NCBI GenBank assembly: GCA_023251275.1
Contig: JAHEZC010000183.1
Coordinates: 1-6,024, forward strand
Source of the DNA: Parafilimonas sp.
GTDB taxonomy: Bacteria; Bacteroidota; Bacteroidia; Chitinophagales; Chitinophagaceae
Direction: 5' to 3'
DNA length: 6,024 nucleotides
The notes under the pieces are model-generated. The model saw only the letters and a program-made list of their open reading frames with translations. It did not search any database and was not told the origin of the DNA. Positions 1 through 4,803 of this stretch are shown here, piece after piece (positions within the stretch are counted from its first letter, which is position 1; every line of letters begins with the position of its first letter). The position numbers and the translations under genes were made by a program.

Positions 1-232
1 CCGTATCGCTCGTTTTCGTAAGCGTAACAAAATTGCTCGCTATAAAAACACTTTTGATAAAAGGAAAACTGAACAGCTCTTTGGCAAGCGGGGAAGGCCC
101 TGCAGCGGACTCATCAGGAAAATCAATGCTCTTTCCGGGATATAATAATTTATTGGCTACAAACTTCATTGTTTCCGGGTTGGGAGTCATTTCCGTATAA
201 ATGCTGATTACCGGGTTACCTGTTTTAATCAT
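1..232 (-). CDS. NifU/Nfu-family Fe-S scaffold protein, N-terminal part (truncated by window edge)
   Basis: Reading leftward from the ATG at 232-230, the frame is open for 77 codons to the window edge. It begins MIKTGNPVISIYTEMTPNPE and continues with TMKFVANKLL, an IDFPDE stretch, SPLAKELFSFPFIKSVFIAS and NFVTLTKT. The T-x-NP-x-T-x-KF opening followed by LAK-LF-I--V-SVFI---FVT(L/I)TK is the signature of the Nfu N-terminal domain (PF08712). In this family that domain precedes a NifU C-terminal domain with a CxxC pair that holds a transient Fe-S cluster for delivery to apo-proteins in the cytoplasm. The CxxC half lies outside the window, so activity cannot be judged. Bacteroidota homologues are about 200 residues, so roughly 60% of the gene should be missing. 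The ATG is chosen because it directly precedes the conserved block and a -7 promoter element sits 24 bp upstream. It is transcribed divergently from the methyltransferase. Family assignment is strong; whether it is called nfuA or NifU-like is a naming matter. Confidence 0.9.
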   Translation of the reverse strand, partial: MIKTGNPVISIYTEMTPNPETMKFVANKLLYPGKSIDFPDESAAGPSPLAKELFSFPFIKSVFIASNFVTLTKTSDT

Positions 233-243
233 AACACACAATT

Positions 244-468
244 TTAAATCAGGAACAAAGATAGCAAATGCCACACTTTATTAAGGGGCAGAATATTTTG
301 GAACACTATCTGTACCGGAGAATTTTCGTTTATCGAAAAAACCATTTGAAACCTCATCTGCTTTTTGTTATCTGCCGGCACTTTCAGTAAAATGCCTGCC
401 ATTACTTTTTGCTTCATTGCCGTTGAGATTGGTGCAGAAGTTCTCATGATTTTCGGTTTCTTATACAT
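244..468 (-). CDS. Doubtful small ORF, 74 residues, no recognised family
   Basis: An open frame starts with MYKKPKIMRTSAPISTAMKQ and ends in LLSLFLI. It lies on the same strand as, and 11 bp upstream of, the NifU-family gene. I recognise no family, signal peptide or motif. Its codons look fairly ordinary for the neighbourhood, with mixed third positions and no run of rare codons, which is the only point in its favour. Against it: no TAnnTTTG element or ribosome-binding site precedes the ATG at 468, and its 3' part runs through the NifU promoter element at 256-263. It also sits in a spacer otherwise made of repeat debris. It may be chance or the decayed tail of an older gene. Listed only because the surrounding 600-bp gap holds no better coding candidate. 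Confidence 0.2.
   Translation of the reverse strand: MYKKPKIMRTSAPISTAMKQKVMAGILLKVPADNKKQMRFQMVFSINENSPVQIVFQNILPLNKVWHLLSLFLI
256..263 (-). promoter_or_regulatory. Bacteroidota -7 promoter element upstream of the NifU-family gene
   Basis: On the minus strand this reads TATCTTTG, an exact match to the Bacteroidota -7 consensus TAnnTTTG, ending 23 bp before the ATG at 232. I find no TTG at the expected 17-23 bp further upstream, so only half of the promoter is recognisable. It would give a leader of about 15-20 nt. The leader (233-255) is A/T-rich with no Shine-Dalgarno, as is common in the phylum. Confidence 0.5.
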
Positions 469-525
469 TTCATGGAATAACTAAACTGACGAATATTGTT
501 GGTCAGGCGACCGACAACGGAGAGA

Positions 526-565
526 AAAACCCGGAGTCCATCATTCCCAGGCAAGCGGGAATCTC
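526..565 (+). repeat. Short palindromic interspersed repeat, copy 1
   Basis: The left flank (526-548) matches the flank of the copy at 1777-1799 at 20 of 23 bases. It is followed by a hairpin with perfect 6-bp arms, ATTCCC (543-548) and GGGAAT (557-562), around an 8-nt loop, then CTC. The same GGGAATCTC end occurs in copy 2. The form TCATTCCC...GGGAATCTC resembles the short palindromic, REP- or MITE-like repeats scattered in intergenic DNA of many bacteria. No transposase is present, so any mobility would be in trans. Confidence 0.7.
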
Positions 566-593
566 TCCATGAATGTTCCAATACTAAAATAAT

Positions 594-620
594 GAGATGC
601 CTGCCAGCGCAGAAATAACG
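594..620 (-). repeat. Degenerate inverted copy of the palindromic repeat
   Basis: The reverse complement aligns without gaps to 539-565 at 17 of 27 bases and keeps the terminal ATCTC and central TGC-type stem. Internally CTGC (601-604) pairs with GCAG (609-612) around a 4-nt loop. With copy 1 it forms an imperfect inverted pair separated by 28 bp. This could be the remains of one larger element with two palindromic ends. Confidence 0.5.
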
Positions 621-703
621 ATTTCACAATGAGCATAACGTTCCAGCCTTCGCAGGAATAACGATCCTGCATGACAAGACGATTTCATGGTGGATATCAC
701 GTT
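618..703. repeat. Imperfect direct repeat with 61-bp offset
   Basis: Positions 618-642 and 679-703 align without gaps at 18 of 25 bases. Both begin ACGATTTCA and end ACGTT. The repeat palindrome at 640-665 lies between them. This suggests an old local duplication in the repeat cluster. The similarity is modest and could partly reflect shared repeat ancestry. Confidence 0.35.
640..665 (-). repeat. Second degenerate inverted copy of the palindromic repeat
   Basis: It contains a compact hairpin: TTCC (641-644) pairs with GGAA (655-658), then an A-A mismatch, then GC (646-647) with GC (652-653) around the loop CTTC. Its right end at 652-665 matches 609-622 of the preceding copy at 13 of 14 bases, with an A at 613 against a G at 656. 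This is a REP-like palindrome of the same group, without coding content. Confidence 0.55.
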
Positions 704-745
704 GCTAAATAAAAGAAATCATGCGTATTGTTTTATAATCTTTGT

Positions 746-775
746 TTTGCAATGACTAAATTTGCAATGATTAAA
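746..775 (+). repeat. 15-bp tandem duplication upstream of the methyltransferase
   Basis: TTTGCAATGACTAAA (746-760) is followed immediately by TTTGCAATGATTAAA (761-775). The two units differ only at C756 versus T771. The junction creates the TAAATTTG element at 757-764, so the duplication may have altered or created a promoter. Confidence 0.85.
757..764 (+). promoter_or_regulatory. Candidate -7 promoter element for the methyltransferase gene
   Basis: TAAATTTG matches the Bacteroidota TAnnTTTG consensus exactly. The nearest suitable upstream TTG (728-730) is 26 bp away, beyond the usual 17-23 bp, so the -33 half is doubtful. It would give a leader of roughly 80 nt before the ATG at 851. It arises at the junction of the tandem duplication at 746-775. 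Confidence 0.35.
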
Positions 776-850
776 TAAAACAGGTTACTGCTTTGTATTA
801 ATAAAATTGAAGGCTGCTAATTTATTAACGCTTGTAAAAGAAAAACTGAA

Positions 851-1663
851 ATGAATCCAAATAAAGCATTATGGGAAAAAGGCGACTTCACACGCATCGC
901 GGAAAGCATGAGAGAAAGCGGTGAGGCGCTGGTTGCCAAACTTGGCATTACAAAAGATCTTGACATATTGGATCTTGGCTGCGGTGATGGAACCACGGCA
1001 ATACCTGCGGCAAGACTTGGAGCGAATGTTTTGGGTGTGGATATAGCAGCAAACCTTGTGGAGGCCGGAAACATTCGTGCAAAAGAAGAAGGACTGGCAA
1101 ACTGCAGGTTCCAGGAAGGCGATGCATCTGATCTGCAAGACCTGGATGATCGGGCGTTTGATCTTATCGTAAGCATTTTCGGTGCTATGTTCGCTCCAAA
1201 GCCGTTTGATGTAGCGAAGGAAATGGTGCGGGTTACCCGTCCCGGTGGCCGGATAGTAATGGGAAACTGGATTCCTGGTGATCCAACGCTGGTAGCTCAG
1301 ATATTGAAAATCAGTTCTTTTTATACACCACCTCCGCCGGAAGGCTTTATCAGCCCCATGACCTGGGGCGTCGAGAACAATGTGATTGAACGTTTTGGAA
1401 ACGCCGGGATTCCTGCTGAAAATATATCATTTCTTCGGGAGACTTATACATTCAACATCTCCTGTACACCATCAGAATTTGTCGGGACATTCAGAAAATA
1501 CTATGGACCAACCATTAATGCCTTCGAAGCCGCTGAAAAGAACGGTAAGGCTTTGGATCTGCAGCATGAATTAGAAACTTTGTTTAACGGTCAGAACAGG
1601 AGCTCAGCAGAAAATACTACATTCATTCCTGCCACTTTCTTACTCGTTACGATTATACGTTGA
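851..1663 (+). CDS. Class I SAM-dependent methyltransferase
   Basis: A complete 270-residue cytoplasmic protein with a single Rossmann-type methyltransferase fold. Motif I is ILDLGCGDGT at residues 39-48, the glycine-rich SAM-binding loop. Asp64 in VLGVDIA is the acidic residue at the end of strand 2, expected to bind the ribose hydroxyls. GDASDL at 90-95 is the adenine-contact motif. FDLIVSIFGAMFAP at 103-116 is the motif IV-like strand, and RVTRPGGRIVMGNW at 127-140 the post-motif segment. This fits the Methyltransf_11/25 type. The C-terminal part (about 145-270), with a PPPPEGFISPMTWG stretch, probably forms the substrate cap. No ubiquinone, cobalamin or RNA-specific feature is visible, so the substrate is unknown. 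The ATG at 851 is preceded by an A-rich leader, and the MNPNKALWEKGDFT opening matches what I recall of widespread homologues. The gene stands alone: a divergent neighbour on the left and 212 bp to the next start on the right. Confidence 0.88.
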   Translation: MNPNKALWEKGDFTRIAESMRESGEALVAKLGITKDLDILDLGCGDGTTAIPAARLGANVLGVDIAANLVEAGNIRAKEEGLANCRFQEGDASDLQDLDDRAFDLIVSIFGAMFAPKPFDVAKEMVRVTRPGGRIVMGNWIPGDPTLVAQILKISSFYTPPPPEGFISPMTWGVENNVIERFGNAGIPAENISFLRETYTFNISCTPSEFVGTFRKYYGPTINAFEAAEKNGKALDLQHELETLFNGQNRSSAENTTFIPATFLLVTIIR

Positions 1664-1729
1664 ACAGGCTGAAGTTTGGAGCCGGACAGTGAAATCAATA
1701 CAGCTTAAGAAGCGTCATTTCTTTTCGTT

Positions 1730-1759
1730 TTGTTAAGGTTGTCAGTAACAGAATTTTTG
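1730..1759 (+). promoter_or_regulatory. Weak candidate promoter upstream of the GH5 gene
   Basis: TTG (1730-1732), a 19-bp spacer and AATTTTTG (1752-1759) resemble the Bacteroidota TTG-N17-23-TAnnTTTG pattern, with a mismatch at the first base of the -7 element. If used, the transcript would include the palindromic repeat at 1777-1815 in its 5' leader of about 110 nt. Confidence 0.25.
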
Positions 1760-1776
1760 TAAAAGCTTAAAGATTG

Positions 1777-1815
1777 AAAACCGGGAGCCCGTCATTCCCC
1801 CGAGGCGGGAATCTC
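1777..1815 (+). repeat. Short palindromic interspersed repeat, copy 2
   Basis: The flank at 1777-1799 matches 526-548 at 20 of 23 bases. The hairpin arms ATTCCC (1794-1799) and GGGAAT (1807-1812) are perfect around a 7-nt loop, and the copy ends in the same CTC. It lies in the same orientation as copy 1, about 1.25 kb away and on the other side of the methyltransferase gene. It sits in the leader region of the GH5 gene. Confidence 0.7.
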
Positions 1816-1875
1816 TTAAATATTAAATTTTGCATTACTGTAATAATCCCATTTTTTTACATTCAAATTGGGTGT

Positions 1876-2856
1876 ATGAGAAAGAAGCGGAAATCTGTTG
1901 TCGCCACACTTTTAAACGTCTTTGTGTGCGTTATTATCAGCCTGCTATTTACAGGTTGCGGTAAAAAAGATTCGCTTACTATTGATCAGGAAAATGCTGT
2001 TGTGCCTGGCACAAACGAATTATCGTATGCCACTGCAATTACAATCGGGAACGGCGTTAACCTCCAGCCTTCTTATTATAACAATGGCGATGTAACTTTT
2101 GGCTGGGCTTTGATGAAAAAAAATTCAAAGATCAAAACAGTGAGAATCGAAATAGAACCTGCGGCTGATATCGCACAGGTGAAATCCTGGATCAGGCAGG
2201 CAACAAAGAATGGTTTTGCTGTTATTGCAACGTATCATAAATACACGGTGCTGGGAACGGATGACCCTGGCGAATTAACAACAGCAGCGAATTGGTGGAA
2301 GGCGAACTACAACAAGCTAAGCCGGTCAGGCACATTTACCATTAACCTGATGAATGAATGGGGCAGCCATACCATTTCATCAAATGCTTATGCAGCAGCT
2401 TATAACAATGCAATAAGCATTGTGCGGCAGGTTTATAGCGGCGCTGTTATTATTGATTGCCCCGGCTGGGGGCAGGAAACCGCTACTGCTGCAGCAGCCG
2501 CAAAAGGCACGAATGGTACCAAGCTTAGCGATGACAACATTATTTTTTCTGTGCACCTTTACCCCAACGGCTGGAACCAGGCAAAAAATCATGTGTTACA
2601 AAATTCAGACCTCGACGATCTTGGTTCAGCCGGGAGGCCATGTATCGTAGGCGAATTCGGAAATGCACCTTCCGGTAATGCCAACTGGTCGGGCATGGTG
2701 ACTTATGCGAAATCCAAAGGCTGGGCGGTGCTTGGCTGGGCATGGAATGGCGATGGCGGCAGCATGAATATGGTTACTCCGCCGTGGAGTTCCAATCCCA
2801 CGGCTTCTCCCTACAATAAGAGTTCATACTTTACTGTAATTTATGACCTCTTATAG
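1876..2856 (+). CDS. Glycoside hydrolase family 5 lipoprotein (endo-mannanase/endoglucanase-like)
   Basis: A 326-residue exported enzyme. Residues 1-27 are a lipoprotein signal: MRKKRK, a hydrophobic core, then LFTGC with Cys28 as the likely lipidated residue; Phe at -3 is less common than Leu. The rest is one GH5 (alpha/beta)8 barrel. Expected active-site residues are all present: Arg90 in TVRIE, Asn160-Glu161 in LMNEWG (general acid/base), His227 and Tyr229 in VHLYP, Glu260 in VGEFGN (nucleophile), and Trp288/Trp290 in GWAWNGDG. VIIDCPGWGQ and the GEFG--GWAW arrangement resemble the GH5_8 mannanase branch. This suggests retaining hydrolysis of a beta-1,4-linked polysaccharide such as mannan or glucan at the cell surface or in the periplasm. 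No carbohydrate-binding module is fused, and no SusC/D genes are nearby. ATG 1876 is preferred because it opens the signal peptide. The frame extends to a TTG at 1774, but those 34 codons would translate the palindromic repeat. Family is well supported; subfamily and substrate are inference. Confidence 0.85.
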   Translation: MRKKRKSVVATLLNVFVCVIISLLFTGCGKKDSLTIDQENAVVPGTNELSYATAITIGNGVNLQPSYYNNGDVTFGWALMKKNSKIKTVRIEIEPAADIAQVKSWIRQATKNGFAVIATYHKYTVLGTDDPGELTTAANWWKANYNKLSRSGTFTINLMNEWGSHTISSNAYAAAYNNAISIVRQVYSGAVIIDCPGWGQETATAAAAAKGTNGTKLSDDNIIFSVHLYPNGWNQAKNHVLQNSDLDDLGSAGRPCIVGEFGNAPSGNANWSGMVTYAKSKGWAVLGWAWNGDGGSMNMVTPPWSSNPTASPYNKSSYFTVIYDLL

Positions 2857-3014
2857 TTCTTCCTCTTCACTTTCAAAAATGTAATTCAGGTTATGTGCTT
2901 GAAACAAAACCGCCGGCTCATGACACGATGCTCATTGTTTATTACCTCAAATCAACAATTTCTGCCATGGATCATTTTCATTCTATAATTTTAGCCAAAA
3001 CCAATTGTTTAGTT

Positions 3015-4679
3015 ATGCTTAGAAAATTTTCATCATCCCTTTTCTTGTCATACCTGATATTGTTTGCTTCCTGTAATCAAAATAATCATGTTGCAAATTC
3101 AGAACAAGGTGTGGCTTCGTTAAATAAAGACACGCTTATTGAAAAAATTGTTACGCTGGCGTCCGACGATTTTCAGGGCCGCCGGCCTTTTACAGAAGGC
3201 GAAACCAAAACCATCGAATATTTACAATCGCAGTTCAAATCACTGGGTCTTGAGCCGGGTAATGGCAGCAGTTATCTGCAGGACGTACCTTTAGTGGAAA
3301 TAAAACCGGCAGAGCCGCCATTGGTGAAAGTGCAGACGCCGAAAGGGGTTATTTCCTTGAAAAACCTGACCGATTATGTAGTATGGACTGAAAATACGGA
3401 ACCTGTTTTGAACATAGAAAGCGCAGACCTGGTATTTGCAGGTTTTGGTATAATTGCTCCTGAATATAACTGGAATGATTATGCCGGGCTTAACGTAAAA
3501 GGGAAAATTGTGCTTGTAATGGTAAACGACCCGGGATTTGCCACAGGAGACAGCACTTTATTTAAAGGGAAAACCATGACTTATTACGGCCGCTGGACAT
3601 ATAAATTTGAAGAAGCTGCCAGGCAAGGCGCCAAGGGTTGCTTAATTATTCATAACACGGAAGCCGCTTCATATCCGTTTACTGTAGTGCAAAATTCCAA
3701 TGGCGGAGCCAAGCTGCATTTAGATACAAGAGGCGGCAATGAATACCGCTGCCCGCTGATGGGATGGCTAAGCGCTGATGCGGCCAAAAAAATATTTACG
3801 GCTTCAGGGAAAGATACTTCGCTTTATATCCAGGCTAAAGAACGGGGGTTTAAAGCTTTGCCTTTGAATATTAAGCTATCAGCATCCCTGAAAGTGCAGG
3901 CGACTTTCAACACTTCGCATAACGTTGCGGCAAAAATAACCGGCTCTTCGAGGCCGGATGAGTATGTAATTTACACAGCGCATTGGGATCATTTTGGCAT
4001 TGGCAAACCCGATGAAAAAGGTGATTCCATCTACAACGGAGCATTGGACAATGCAAGCGGAACTGCTGCTTTGCTTGAAATTGCCCGTGCTTTTATGAGC
4101 CGACATGCCAAACCGGAACGCACCATTGTATTTCTTTCGGTAACTGCTGAAGAACAAGGTTTGTTAGGTTCGGCTTATTATGTGAAACATCCCATTTATC
4201 CATTGGATAGTACAGTTGCCAATATTAATATTGATGGCATAAACAATATCGGGAAAACAAAAGATATAGCTATCAGCGGGGGCATGGGACAATCGGAACT
4301 GGAAAATTATTTACTGGCTGAGGTGGAAAAACAAGGCCGGTATATTTCTCCCGAACTGCATCCTGAGGCAGGGCATTATTTCCGCTCTGATCATTTCAAT
4401 TTTGCCAAAGCAGGCGTACCTGCATTTACAACCGGCGGCGGCTTAGACCACCTGGAAAAAGGCAAAGCTTACGGAAAGCAGCGAGAGGACGATTATACAG
4501 CCAATTATTATCACCGCCCTGCCGACCAATATGATTCGACAACATGGAACCTTGATGGTGCTATCCAGGACCTGCAGTTATTATTTTTAGTTGGGGAAAA
4601 ATTAGCTGATGGAACCGACCGGCCCCGGTGGAAAGCGGGATCTGAGTTTAAAGCCATCAGGGAGAAAACAATTAAATAA
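3015..4679 (+). CDS. M28-family zinc aminopeptidase-like lipoprotein with PA insert
   Basis: A 554-residue exported metallopeptidase. The signal is MLRKF, a hydrophobic stretch, then LFASC with Cys20 as the likely lipidation site. Residues about 35-120 form an N-terminal region containing ASDDFQGRRPFTEG. Residues about 130-230 look like a protease-associated (PA) domain, with VKGKIVLV at 161-168 and GAKGCLIIHN at 205-214. The M28 catalytic core follows with the full co-catalytic two-zinc set: His323 and Asp325 in AHWDHFG, bridging Asp345 in GALDNASG, Glu379-Glu380 in TAEEQG (general base and zinc ligand), Asp407 in INIDG, and His460 in RSDHFNF. It is expected to release amino acids or short peptides in the periplasm or at the outer membrane. 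Upstream in-frame starts exist (GTG 2895, ATG 2967), but they would put about 16-40 residues before the signal peptide, so ATG 3015 is chosen. It lies 158 bp after the GH5 gene, probably as its own unit. The exact peptide preference is unknown. Confidence 0.92.
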   Translation: MLRKFSSSLFLSYLILFASCNQNNHVANSEQGVASLNKDTLIEKIVTLASDDFQGRRPFTEGETKTIEYLQSQFKSLGLEPGNGSSYLQDVPLVEIKPAEPPLVKVQTPKGVISLKNLTDYVVWTENTEPVLNIESADLVFAGFGIIAPEYNWNDYAGLNVKGKIVLVMVNDPGFATGDSTLFKGKTMTYYGRWTYKFEEAARQGAKGCLIIHNTEAASYPFTVVQNSNGGAKLHLDTRGGNEYRCPLMGWLSADAAKKIFTASGKDTSLYIQAKERGFKALPLNIKLSASLKVQATFNTSHNVAAKITGSSRPDEYVIYTAHWDHFGIGKPDEKGDSIYNGALDNASGTAALLEIARAFMSRHAKPERTIVFLSVTAEEQGLLGSAYYVKHPIYPLDSTVANINIDGINNIGKTKDIAISGGMGQSELENYLLAEVEKQGRYISPELHPEAGHYFRSDHFNFAKAGVPAFTTGGGLDHLEKGKAYGKQREDDYTANYYHRPADQYDSTTWNLDGAIQDLQLLFLVGEKLADGTDRPRWKAGSEFKAIREKTIK

Positions 4680-4722
4680 GGCTTAATGAAAAACAGAAAA
4701 CCCAATTGATTTTTTATCAGTC

Positions 4723-4750
4723 TTGAAAGTAAAAAGTTCGCATATATTTG
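4723..4750 (+). promoter_or_regulatory. Bacteroidota promoter (TTG-N17-TATATTTG) for the secreted T9SS cargo gene
   Basis: A TTG at 4723-4725 and TATATTTG at 4743-4750 are separated by 17 bp. Both elements and the spacing fit the TTG-N17-23-TAnnTTTG pattern known for Bacteroidota vegetative promoters. It lies after the M28 stop (4679) and about 50 bp before the proposed GTG start at 4804. This supports independent transcription of the last gene. It is the best promoter match in the window. Confidence 0.6.
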
Positions 4751-4803
4751 AAGCAGACAATAAGCGAAAAAGTTTAGAAAATCTCCAACATATAAATTGT
4801 AAA

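Larger units (their letters stand above)
233..850. other. Divergent intergenic region, about 620 bp, with repeat debris
   Basis: The spacer lies between the divergent NifU-family and methyltransferase genes. Apart from the weak ORF at 244-468 and the -7 element at 256-263, its middle (526-703) is filled with degenerate copies of a short palindromic repeat. Its right part (704-850) is A/T-rich and carries a 15-bp tandem duplication with a candidate promoter. I see no tRNA, riboswitch-like or phage-like structure, and no convincing terminator. Confidence 0.7.

Noticed and set aside
526..665. CRISPR-like array.
   Set aside because: Units are degenerate, differ in orientation and are unevenly spaced, with no identical repeats, unique equal-length spacers or cas genes.
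817..1176. Minus-strand open frame of 119 codons opposite the methyltransferase.
   Set aside because: It is antisense to a clear methyltransferase core and its product is Ser/Ala/Arg-rich with no motif, as expected for a shadow of a coding strand.
1667..1683. GGCT...AGCC inverted repeat just after the methyltransferase stop.
   Set aside because: Only 4 bp of stem with a 9-nt loop and no following T-run; this is expected by chance.
2895..3014. Longer N-terminus for the M28 peptidase beginning at GTG 2895.
   Set aside because: It would place 40 residues before a well-formed lipoprotein signal peptide; ATG 3015 gives a normal signal and lipobox.
4705..4722. Possible terminator hairpin after the M28 gene (ATTGAT, T-run, ATCAGT).
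   Set aside because: The stem is A/T-rich with a wobble pair and its T-run is in the loop rather than after the stem, so it does not resemble an intrinsic terminator.
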